Below are positions 1 to 5,365 of a DNA stretch of 8,183 nucleotides, piece by piece (the first letter of the stretch is position 1; each line of letters begins with the position of its first letter). The DNA is from Chloroflexota bacterium (GTDB lineage Bacteria; Chloroflexota; Anaerolineae; Anaerolineales; Villigracilaceae). The stretch spans positions 1-8,183 of the forward strand of contig VGOX01000074.1 of NCBI GenBank assembly GCA_016875755.1, in the 5' to 3' direction. The notes beneath the pieces are model-generated. The model saw only the letters and a list, made by a program, of their open reading frames with translations, was not told the DNA's origin and ran no database searches. A program made the translations under genes and the position numbers.

Positions 1-99
1 CCTGCCTCGCGACAACGCCCTTGCCTTCCGCTAATGGTTGGTGCAATCAACCTCCATAAGGGTCTTTCACCCTCTAGCCAACGCCCATGCTGGGCGCAC
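1..99 (-). mobile_element. Group II intron (probably class C), 5' end only, running off the left edge
   Basis: Read on the minus strand, the sequence starting at 99 opens with GUGCGCCCAGCAUGGGCG, which fits the GUGYG 5' boundary of group II introns. The boundary is followed by domain I features: a CGCCC/GGGCG hairpin, a GGGU-GAAA-GACCC hairpin, a GGUUG/CAACC stem, and an AAGGCAAGGGCGUUGUCGCGA-like stretch. From memory, this order and wording match the start of the Oceanobacillus iheyensis class C intron. The catalytic core, domains V and VI and any reverse transcriptase lie outside the window, so mobility cannot be judged. The 5' exon is a terminator hairpin with its T-run, the classical target of class C introns. 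No protein-coding frame is expected in this part. Confidence 0.82.
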
Positions 100-100
100 A

Positions 101-243
101 ATAAAAAAGAGCGAGACCGCGTGGTCTCGCTCTTTTCGCATACAGATTTAGAATTTCTGTCTACTTAAGCGCCACCAACGGCATCCAAATTGGGAGCCGT
201 AAAATAATAATACACAAACCAGCGGATGGACTTAAGCATATTG
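101..243 (-). ncRNA. Candidate small minus-strand RNA or leaderless micro-gene
   Basis: A consensus-like promoter (250-278) and a strong terminator (103-136) bracket about 140 nt of the minus strand. Near its 5' end the predicted RNA has CUUAAG (236-231) then CCAUC (229-225). These can pair with GGUGG (176-172) and CUUAAG (169-164) near the 3' side. One of those pairs is a G-U wobble on the minus strand but an A-C mismatch on the plus strand, which favours a minus-strand RNA. The same stretch also holds a 24-codon frame, 239 to 165, beginning MLKSIRWFVYYYF and ending GGA. Its ATG falls 2-3 nt after the expected transcription start and it has no Shine-Dalgarno. I cannot decide between a structured sRNA and a leaderless peptide, and match no known family. 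Confidence 0.35.
103..136 (-). terminator. Rho-independent terminator, stronger on the minus strand
   Basis: A perfect 14-bp inverted repeat (105-118 with 123-136, core GAGCGAGACC/GGTCTCGCTC) closes a 4-nt GCGT loop. On the minus strand it runs into six T residues (108-103). On the plus strand only four T follow before C, so the minus direction looks primary, although weak bidirectional use is possible. It lies 28 nt past the end of a short minus-strand frame. The group II intron begins only 3 nt beyond the T-run, which makes this hairpin the likely insertion target. Confidence 0.85.
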
Positions 244-249
244 GGCGCT

Positions 250-278
250 ATTCTATGCCCGTCACGCAGATGCGTCAA
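250..278 (-). promoter_or_regulatory. Sigma70-type promoter on the minus strand
   Basis: On the minus strand TTGACG (278-273) and TAGAAT (255-250) are separated by exactly 17 nt. This gives 5 of 6 matches in each box with optimal spacing. Initiation is expected near 243-241, which places the first ATG (239) almost at the 5' end of the transcript. It is oriented away from coaBC, towards the terminator at 136-103 and the intron. Confidence 0.5.
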
Positions 279-316
279 GGGGGGAATTTTGTCGTCTCTT
301 TATTTTGTGTTGGAAG

Positions 317-322
317 TATAAT
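317..322 (+). promoter_or_regulatory. -10 box for coaBC
   Basis: A perfect TATAAT ends 9 nt before the coaBC ATG. I see no convincing -35 at 16-18 nt upstream and no extended TGn. Initiation about 7 nt downstream would leave a leader of only 2-3 nt. No Shine-Dalgarno lies between this box and the start codon, so leaderless translation is plausible. Confidence 0.45.
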
Positions 323-331
323 CACAGCGAA

Positions 332-1537
332 ATGTCCATCCTCTCAGGCAAACACATTCTACTTGGCGTCACAGGCTCCATTGCCGCCTACAAAGCCACC
401 GACCTCGCCTCCAAACTCACGCAGGCGGGCGCGCAAGTGGATGTGATTCTGACGGGCGCGGGGGAAAAATTCATCACACCGCTCACCTTTCAATCGGTCA
501 CGGGGCGCAAAGCCTTCACCGACAAAGACCTGTGGGGCGACGAGGCGCACGTCATGCACATCAGCCTCGGCAAAACCGCCGACCTGCTCGTCATCGCACC
601 CTGCACTGCCAGCACGATGGCAAAACTCGCACACGGTATCGCCGATAATTTACTGACCGTCACCGCCCTCGCTTCGACTTGTCCGATATTGATCGCGCCT
701 GCAATGGATGGCGGGATGTTCGACCACCCCGCCACGCAGAAGAATTTGAACACGCTTCTTTCAAGGGGATGTCTGGTTGCTGGACCCGCAGCCGGGCACC
801 TCGCCTCTGGCATGACGGGCGTGGGACGGATGCTCGAACCAATGGAACTTGTCGGGCATGTCCGTGCGGCATTGGGGAAACATGGAACACTCGCGGGCAA
901 AAAGGTCATCGTCACCGCAGGCGGCACGCAGGAAGCGATTGACCCTGTACGTGTCATCACCAATCACTCCAGCGGAAAGCAAGGTTACGCCCTCGCCCAA
1001 GCCGCCATCGACGCTGGCGCGGAAGTGACGCTCATCACCACACCCACGTCATTGACTCCGCCCGTCGGCGCAAAAGTTGTCAACGTGAAAAGCGTGCAGG
1101 AGATGTTGGACGCGTTGATGAACGAATCTGCCGATGCACTCATCATGGCCGCCGCCGCCGCAGACTTTCGCCCGAAGAACATCGCGCAGAATAAACTCAA
1201 AAAACGAGATGGCATTCCGCAGATCGAGCTTGAAGCAGCGCCCGACATCCTGAAAACAGTATCAGGCTCCCCCGTAGGCGCGAAGCGATTTAAGGTCACG
1301 GTGGGGTTTGCGGCGGAGAGTCAATCTCTGCTTGAAAATGCGTCCGAGAAGTTGAAATCCAAAGGGTTGGATTTTATCGCCGCCAACGACATCTCAGCGA
1401 CAGATGCGGGCTTTGCGGTGGAGACCAATCGCATTACACTGCTATTCAAAGATGGAACCCAGGAAATTTTGCCGTTGATGAGCAAGACCGAAGCGGCTGA
1501 AAAAATCACAGAACACATTGCACGGCTGTTGGAGTAA
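332..1537 (+). CDS. coaBC: Bifunctional phosphopantothenoylcysteine decarboxylase / phosphopantothenate-cysteine ligase
   Basis: This enzyme makes 4'-phosphopantetheine from 4'-phosphopantothenate, cysteine and CTP, two consecutive steps of cytosolic coenzyme A synthesis. The 401 residues have the usual full length. The FMN-binding CoaC domain spans about 1-185, with GVTGSIAAYK (12-21), the active-site His76 (HIS), PCTAST (90-95, the PASANT region) and PAMDGGMF (123-130). The CoaB ligase domain spans about 188-400, with TAGGTQEAIDPVRVITNHSSG (195-215), KLKK (288-291) and ADFRPKN. I chose the ATG at 332. An in-frame ATG at 305 would add nine residues foreign to the family and would begin upstream of the -10 box. 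Two usual CoaC catalytic residues look substituted: E. coli Asn125 is Asp126 here, and Cys158 is Ser159. The metallophosphoesterase follows after 1 nt, so the two are co-transcribed. Confidence 0.96.
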   Translation: MSILSGKHILLGVTGSIAAYKATDLASKLTQAGAQVDVILTGAGEKFITPLTFQSVTGRKAFTDKDLWGDEAHVMHISLGKTADLLVIAPCTASTMAKLAHGIADNLLTVTALASTCPILIAPAMDGGMFDHPATQKNLNTLLSRGCLVAGPAAGHLASGMTGVGRMLEPMELVGHVRAALGKHGTLAGKKVIVTAGGTQEAIDPVRVITNHSSGKQGYALAQAAIDAGAEVTLITTPTSLTPPVGAKVVNVKSVQEMLDALMNESADALIMAAAAADFRPKNIAQNKLKKRDGIPQIELEAAPDILKTVSGSPVGAKRFKVTVGFAAESQSLLENASEKLKSKGLDFIAANDISATDAGFAVETNRITLLFKDGTQEILPLMSKTEAAEKITEHIARLLE

Positions 1538-1538
1538 C

Positions 1539-2270
1539 ATGCGCATTCTGGTTATGTCGGATATTCATGCAAATTACACGGCGCTTCAAGCAGTCTTAAA
1601 AGATGCGGGCGCAGTGGATGAGACCTGGTGCCTCGGCGATCTGGTTGGGTATGGCCCCGACCCGAACGCGGTAGTGGAGGAAATACAGGAGATCAAAAAC
1701 CTCACCTGTCTGATGGGTAATCATGATGTGGGTGTGGTCGGCAGAATGTCGCTGGAGACCTTCAATGGTGAAGCGAAGCGTTCCTTGATGCATCATGAAA
1801 AAGTGCTGACCGCCAGCAACATGGACTTCATCCGCTCGCTGCCTTCAAAAACAAAAACCCGCGGCGAAGCGACCATTACCCATGGCTCGCCGCGCGACCC
1901 GTTATGGGAATACATTTTGAACACGCTCACTGCCCGCCTCAACTTCGATCATTTCGATACGCCATGGTGTTTTGTCGGGCATTCACACATTCAGAGTGTT
2001 TTTGTGAAAGAGGAAACATCGGATCGTGTGACTGTGGAGCAAACCAAGCCCGATGAAATGATCTCTCTGCGCCCGAAGTTGATCTTGAACCCTGGCTCGG
2101 TCGGACAGCCGCGAGATCGCGACCCGCGTGCCGCCTACGCCATCTACGACACCGAAGCCCGCACATGGACGCCGAAGCGCGTGGAATACAACATCGCCGA
2201 AGTGCAGCAGCGCATTCGTGAAGCGGGATTGCCCGAGAAACACGCCGTGCGAATTGGCGAGGGCTGGTAA
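1539..2270 (+). CDS. Calcineurin-like metallophosphoesterase (YfcE/MJ0936-type)
   Basis: This is a predicted cytosolic, dinuclear-metal phosphoesterase of 243 residues. The family motifs are in order: SDIH (D8, H10), GDLVGYGPDP (33-42), GNHD (60-63), THGSP (114-118) and GHSH (147-150). LNPGSVGQPRD (183-193) is a conserved C-terminal signature of this subgroup. All metal ligands are present, so it should be active, but the substrate cannot be read from sequence. Relatives act on phosphodiesters or nucleotides and are sometimes labelled diadenosine tetraphosphatase. The start at 1539 directly follows the coaBC stop (TAA 1535-1537). Its GGAG Shine-Dalgarno (1531-1534) lies in the last coaBC codons, which points to translational coupling. 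An upstream in-frame ATG at 1518 inside coaBC adds seven residues before the beta strand and is less likely. Confidence 0.92.
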   Translation: MRILVMSDIHANYTALQAVLKDAGAVDETWCLGDLVGYGPDPNAVVEEIQEIKNLTCLMGNHDVGVVGRMSLETFNGEAKRSLMHHEKVLTASNMDFIRSLPSKTKTRGEATITHGSPRDPLWEYILNTLTARLNFDHFDTPWCFVGHSHIQSVFVKEETSDRVTVEQTKPDEMISLRPKLILNPGSVGQPRDRDPRAAYAIYDTEARTWTPKRVEYNIAEVQQRIREAGLPEKHAVRIGEGW

Positions 2271-2273
2271 TCG

Positions 2274-2301
2274 GACGATAGACCGTTGACCATAGACCAT
2301 C
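2274..2301 (+). repeat. Degenerate tandem heptamer repeat (4 units, consensus GACCATA)
   Basis: Four consecutive 7-nt units begin 3 nt after the metallophosphoesterase stop. All start with GAC; units 2-4 start with GACC and unit 3 is the exact consensus. A small hairpin follows immediately (ATGCTG 2304-2309, CAGCAT 2315-2320), without a T-run. No coding or promoter role is apparent. Confidence 0.5.
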
Positions 2302-2357
2302 GTATGCTGTTTTCCAGCATGGTTTCAAAAGCGGAACCAATTTGCAGGTTTGCACGT

Positions 2358-2383
2358 CCTTTGGGTAGAGAAATCACCAAAGG
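2358..2383 (+). promoter_or_regulatory. Hairpin in the leader of the DUF4349 gene
   Basis: CCTTTGGGT (2358-2366) can pair with ACCAAAGG (2376-2383), leaving one bulged G and a 9-nt AG-rich loop. The hairpin ends 5 nt before the AAGGAG Shine-Dalgarno (2389-2394). It could modulate translation or be an operator-like inverted repeat. No T-run follows, so it is not a terminator. No clear promoter is visible in the 131-nt spacer. Confidence 0.3.
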
Positions 2384-2401
2384 TAAAGAAGGAGAAGAAA
2401 G

Positions 2402-3364
2402 ATGAAACGTATTTTGCCATTTAGTTTAATTGTCATTGCCGCAATTGTCCTTTCTGCATGCGGGGGCGCAGCATCAGAACAGCGCTCCTTTTACAGCGGC
2501 GGAGCGCCTGAGTACATCCTGCCGTCTTCCGCGCCAATGGAAGCGCCCATGGTTGCGGCTGAAGAAGCCTACTACGAGGGTGATGCTGGCAGTGGCGGCG
2601 GAGTTGCTGCTGCCAATGTGGAACGCCTTATCATCCAAAATGCGGATGTTGCTATTGTCGTTGCGGATGTGGAAACCCGCATGGACGCCATTCAAAAAAT
2701 GGCGGAGGATATGGGCGGGTTTGTCGTCTCGTCCAATCTGTATCAGAGTTACACCAGCGATTACACCCCCGTCCCTGAAGCGACTGTCACGATCCGCGTT
2801 CCCGCTGAACGGTTGGATGAAGCGCTTGAGAAGATCAAAACAGATGTGGTCGAAGTCCAGAGTGAAAATCGTTCGGGACAGGATGTCACCGCGCAGTATG
2901 TCGACCTGAAATCGCGACTGACGAATCTCGAAGCGGCTGAAAAGCAACTGAGCGAAATTCTCGAAACTGCCACCGAAACCGAAGATGTGGTCAATGTCTT
3001 TAATCAACTGGTCTATTACCGCGAGCAGATCGAGTTGGTGAAGGGACAGATGAAATATTACGAAGAAGCCGCCGCGCTCTCGGCCGTGAATGTGCGCATC
3101 ATTGCCGAAGAAACCATCCAACCGATCCAGATCGGCAAGTGGGAACCGAAAGGTGTTGCACGTGACGCCATCCAAGACCTGATCTTCTTCTATCAAGATT
3201 TTGTGGACTTCGTCATCCGCTTCATCATCTACACCCTGCCCGTGTGGATCACCGTCGGTGTGCCGCTGTACTTGATCTTCATCGGCCTCCGCTGGGTCTT
3301 CCGCAAACTACGCGGCATGAAGAAAGTAGAGAAGAAGGTGGAAGAAGTGGAAGAGAAGAAGTAA
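2402..3364 (+). CDS. DUF4349 domain-containing lipoprotein with C-terminal membrane helix
   Basis: This 320-residue envelope protein has no assigned reaction. A lipoprotein signal (residues 1-19) ends in LSAC, with Cys20 as the lipidation site. A low-complexity Ala/Gly/Glu/Ser linker runs to about 70. The DUF4349 region follows (about 74-300): VERLIIQNADVAIVV, a VTIRVPAERLDEAL segment (129-142), and a DVTAQYVDLKSRLTNLEAAEKQL stretch starting at 161 that leads a coiled coil to about 222. One strong hydrophobic helix (about 271-300) precedes a Lys/Glu-rich tail (303-320). Both ends are thus membrane-attached, with the coiled coil outside and the charged tail inside. The start is supported by AAGGAG 7 nt upstream. 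The gene stands alone before a strong terminator. Similar proteins are usually annotated as hypothetical or putative lipoproteins; a cell-envelope role is inference. Confidence 0.88.
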   Translation: MKRILPFSLIVIAAIVLSACGGAASEQRSFYSGGAPEYILPSSAPMEAPMVAAEEAYYEGDAGSGGGVAAANVERLIIQNADVAIVVADVETRMDAIQKMAEDMGGFVVSSNLYQSYTSDYTPVPEATVTIRVPAERLDEALEKIKTDVVEVQSENRSGQDVTAQYVDLKSRLTNLEAAEKQLSEILETATETEDVVNVFNQLVYYREQIELVKGQMKYYEEAAALSAVNVRIIAEETIQPIQIGKWEPKGVARDAIQDLIFFYQDFVDFVIRFIIYTLPVWITVGVPLYLIFIGLRWVFRKLRGMKKVEKKVEEVEEKK

Positions 3365-3384
3365 CGAGTAAAAAGAAATAAGTG

Positions 3385-3422
3385 AAAAGAGAGGACGGCG
3401 TCACAGTCGTCCTCTCTTTTTC
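3385..3422 (+). terminator. Rho-independent terminator after the DUF4349 gene
   Basis: A perfect 13-bp inverted repeat (AAAAGAGAGGACG 3385-3397 with 3408-3420) encloses a 10-nt loop and runs into TTTTTC on the plus strand. It starts 20 nt after the lipoprotein stop codon and separates that gene from rsmG. Confidence 0.9.
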
Positions 3423-3442
3423 TTCCACTATGTCATTTGATT

Positions 3443-3448
3443 TATAAT
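3443..3448 (+). promoter_or_regulatory. -10 box for rsmG
   Basis: A perfect TATAAT ends 7 nt before the rsmG ATG, just after the preceding terminator. A weak TTCTTC lies 17 nt upstream (3420-3425). Transcription would start at or next to the A of the ATG, and there is no Shine-Dalgarno in the CAAGCCA between the box and the start. This suggests a leaderless message. Confidence 0.5.
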
Positions 3449-3455
3449 CAAGCCA

Positions 3456-4166
3456 ATGGATGCATTAATTCAAGACGCACGCACGCTGTTCAACGTCCAC
3501 TTTACGGCGCGGCAGATGATGTCACTTATCAACTACGAAAAAGAATTGCTGGAGTGGAATCAGAAATTCAACCTGACTGCCATTCGGGATGTGGAATCGA
3601 TCCGCATTAAACATTTTCTGGATTCGTATTCCTGCGTGCAGGCGTGGAAGGCAAACCCTCCGCATCGCCTCGTAGACATTGGAACTGGTGCGGGGTTCCC
3701 GGGCATTCCCTTGAAGATAATTTACCCCACCATGCATGTCACGCTCGTGGAATCGGTCGGCAAGAAAGCCATGTTCTGCCAGCACGTCATTCAGACGCTT
3801 GGCTTGGAAGGCATCGAAATCATCCAAACCCGCGCCGAAGATTTGGGACAAAACCCCGCGCATCGTGAATCCTACGATTGGGCAGTGGCGCGTGCCGTTG
3901 CACAACTTAACATCCTCAGCGAATACCTGCTCCCGCTCGTCAAAGTCGGCGGGACGATGCTCGCCCAAAAAGGCGAAAGCGGACCCGCCGAAGCGCAGTC
4001 CGCTGAAAAAGCGATGAAATTATTGGGTGGAAAATTGAAACAATTGATCCCCGTTGAACTGCCCGGTGTCGCCGACGACCGCTTCCTCGTCCTCGTGGAC
4101 AAGGTCGCCGCAACCCCGCCGAAATATCCGCGCAAGGCGGGCATTCCGATGAAGATGCCGTTGTAA
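3456..4166 (+). CDS. rsmG: 16S rRNA (guanine-N7) methyltransferase RsmG
   Basis: RsmG (GidB) uses S-adenosylmethionine to methylate N7 of G527 (E. coli numbering) in 16S rRNA, in the 530 loop. The 236 residues are near the family length. The N-terminal helix pair carries EWNQKFNLTAIRD (33-45) and KHFLDS (52-57). The Rossmann core has DIGTGAGFPGIPLKI (74-88) for SAM binding and LVES (97-100) as the acidic ribose-binding strand. These are followed by RAED (126-129), VARAVAQL (144-151), AQKG (170-173) and the C-terminal YPRKAGIP (224-231). All are typical of the family and none looks damaged. The start is fixed by a -10 box only 7 nt upstream, with no ribosome-binding site. The gene is monocistronic and convergent with the cupin gene. 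Loss of RsmG is known in other bacteria to give low-level streptomycin resistance. Confidence 0.96.
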   Translation: MDALIQDARTLFNVHFTARQMMSLINYEKELLEWNQKFNLTAIRDVESIRIKHFLDSYSCVQAWKANPPHRLVDIGTGAGFPGIPLKIIYPTMHVTLVESVGKKAMFCQHVIQTLGLEGIEIIQTRAEDLGQNPAHRESYDWAVARAVAQLNILSEYLLPLVKVGGTMLAQKGESGPAEAQSAEKAMKLLGGKLKQLIPVELPGVADDRFLVLVDKVAATPPKYPRKAGIPMKMPL

Positions 4167-4173
4167 CATAATT

Positions 4174-4198
4174 GTAGGGACACGTTCCCTACTGTTTT
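4174..4198 (+). terminator. Terminator between convergent rsmG and cupin genes
   Basis: GTAGGGA (4174-4180) and TCCCTAC (4186-4192) form a 7-bp stem with a 5-nt loop, followed by TGTTTTAA on the plus strand. It lies 7 nt after the rsmG stop and touches the last codon of the convergent cupin gene. On the minus strand the following AATTATG is a poor T-run, so plus-strand use (rsmG) is favoured. Confidence 0.65.
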
Positions 4199-4559
4199 AA
4201 CAACCCTCTTCCACGATCTTGATCACATCTTCCTTATTGGGGACAATGCACAGGAACTCAAACGGTTCACTACCCGTATTCTCATACGAATGGATCGCGC
4301 CCGCAGGGATAAAGACCGCATCTCCTATCCTGACATGATGCGTCTCGTCACCGATGGTGATGGTCGCTTCACCGCGCAGGACGTATTGCTCATGCTCCAC
4401 ATCGTTGGTGTGACGCGGCATCCCGCCGCCGGGTTTCATCGAGAATTTACGCAGGGCAAAGTTTGGCCCCTCTTGCGAAGAGATCAACACCTGAATGGTC
4501 GTATCTTTCCCCGCAGCGACATTCTTCGCTTCGACATCGTTGGAATGTTTTACCGTCAT
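4197..4559 (-). CDS. Small single-domain cupin protein
   Basis: This is a 120-residue cytosolic protein made of one conserved cupin barrel. Cupin motif 1 is the PGGGMPRH...EHEQYVLRGEA region (43-65), with His50, His56 and nearby Glu57/Gln58 as likely metal ligands. Motif 2 is GDAVFIPAGAIHSYEN (79-94), supplying His90. The putative metal site is therefore complete, but the reaction is unknown: relatives include dioxygenases, isomerases, sugar-binding and regulatory domains. I chose the ATG at 4559 because a perfect AGGAGG (4570-4565) sits 5 nt upstream. Starts at 4592 and 4574 would be longer but place that ribosome-binding site inside or after the gene start. A possible -10, TATAAA (4599-4594), with a weak CTGAAC 18 nt upstream, could give it its own transcript. 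It lies downstream of the cytochrome b561 gene on the same strand, with a palindromic spacer between. Confidence 0.88.
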   Translation of the reverse strand: MTVKHSNDVEAKNVAAGKDTTIQVLISSQEGPNFALRKFSMKPGGGMPRHTNDVEHEQYVLRGEATITIGDETHHVRIGDAVFIPAGAIHSYENTGSEPFEFLCIVPNKEDVIKIVEEGC

Positions 4560-4602
4560 GGCAGCCTCCTGCATTATTTTACCCCCATCCATTTTTATAG
4601 CA

Positions 4603-4658
4603 GGGGCGACCCTTCCAGTTCAGCCGAGGTATTCGGCTTTCACGAGGCGGGTCGCCCC
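4603..4658. repeat. Nested palindromic element between the cytochrome b561 and cupin genes
   Basis: The outer arms GGGGCGACCC (4603-4612) and GGGTCGCCCC (4649-4658) form a perfect 10-bp repeat. Inside it a second hairpin pairs AGCCGA (4622-4627) with TCGGCT (4633-4638) around a 5-nt loop. It begins 14 nt after the cytochrome b561 stop. No T-run follows in either direction, so it resembles a REP-like or mRNA-stabilising element more than an intrinsic terminator. Confidence 0.65.
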
Positions 4659-4672
4659 CACATTGTTTCAAT

Positions 4673-5209
4673 CTATTTGCCGAACCACATTCGTCCGAGC
4701 AAACCATCTTTTTTGATGAACTGGTGGTACATCGCCGCACCGAAATGCAATGCAACCAGCGCCAACAGCAGCCCGGAGAAAATTCCGTGACCGCCACGAG
4801 GCGCGAAACTGGAGAAGTAATCCGCAGGGTAGGGAGTTGCGCCGCTAAAAATCGAGGGCAGATCCGCCAATTGGAACAAGCCCATTCCACTGGCAACCAT
4901 GCCAAGCATGAATGCGTACAGCAGGAAGTGTGTCGCTTTGGCAACCCAGTTTAGAAAGGCATTCCCCGCGTCCGCTGGGGCGGGACGTTTGGTAGTGAAG
5001 CGCAGTACCAGACGGATGACCAACAAAACGGCGATGGCAATCCCAATGTAGGCATGAGTTTGCAGCATCATCGGCTTTTGCGGGTCTTCCACAGGGATGG
5101 TGGGCATCATAAACTTGCCGACGCCCAGCATCATGATGACGAGCAGCGCCATCAACCAGTGAATGGCAACCAAGGCAGGGTTGTATCGTTTCGGGGTAGT
5201 TTCAGACAT
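4673..5209 (-). CDS. Cytochrome b561 family membrane protein (CybB-like)
   Basis: This is a four-helix integral membrane b-type cytochrome of 178 residues, the usual size of the prokaryotic family, expected to move electrons to or from quinones. Hydrophobic segments lie at about 13-34, 52-70, 90-112 and 141-162. His17 (IHW), His52 (QTHAYIG), His141 (GGHGIF) and His155 (ALHFGA) are the expected heme ligands; the 14-residue spacing of the last pair matches what I recall for E. coli CybB. His94 (THFLLY) and His162 (MYHQF) are further conserved positions, and the KDGLLGRMW ending is typical. I chose the start at 5209, with GAGGAG 8 nt upstream (5223-5218). An ATG at 5248 would add 13 charged residues and bury that site. 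The gene is divergent from ssb. Its partner dehydrogenase is not in the window, and the physiological donor is unknown. Confidence 0.92.
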   Translation of the reverse strand: MSETTPKRYNPALVAIHWLMALLVIMMLGVGKFMMPTIPVEDPQKPMMLQTHAYIGIAIAVLLVIRLVLRFTTKRPAPADAGNAFLNWVAKATHFLLYAFMLGMVASGMGLFQLADLPSIFSGATPYPADYFSSFAPRGGHGIFSGLLLALVALHFGAAMYHQFIKKDGLLGRMWFGK

Positions 5210-5227
5210 TTTCTTTTCTCCTCTTTT

Positions 5228-5255
5228 TTGACACGATCTTGTATTCACTTATGAC
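5228..5255 (+). promoter_or_regulatory. Possible ssb promoter
   Basis: A perfect TTGACA (5228-5233) is followed after 16 nt by TATGAC (5250-5255, 4 of 6 matches). This would give a leader of about 100 nt before ssb. The -35 also overlaps the region just upstream of the divergent cytochrome b561 ribosome-binding site. A TAAAAT at 5294-5299 is a competing -10 without a well-placed -35. Confidence 0.3.
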
Positions 5256-5365
5256 TATTTCTTAAATTCCTTTCTTACAAATCCCCTGTGGTGTAAAATG
5301 GATGTAGTTCCTATTTTCCCAGCCGCTTTTCGTCGGGTACCTACAACTCAAGGAGATTTTCCCCC

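Noticed and set aside
142..160. Small inverted repeat ACAGA/TCTGT before the left terminator
   Set aside because: It has only 5 bp with a 9-nt AT-rich loop, too weak to call as a separate element.
255..446. Plus-strand open frame of 63 codons upstream of and inside coaBC
   Set aside because: It overlaps the true coaBC start in another frame, has a Pro/Arg-rich composition without recognisable features, and begins inside the divergent promoter region.
2474..3196. 240-codon open frame antisense to the DUF4349 gene
   Set aside because: It is long but entirely inside a well-supported gene. Its His/Asp/Phe-rich translation looks like a complement of coding sequence, and it has no ribosome-binding site or family motif.
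3522..3968. 148-codon antisense frame within rsmG
   Set aside because: rsmG motifs account fully for this region on the plus strand, so the frame is a shadow.
4193..4672. Treating cupin and cytochrome b561 as a certain operon
   Set aside because: A 113-nt spacer with a nested palindrome and a possible -10 for the cupin make independent transcription equally likely.
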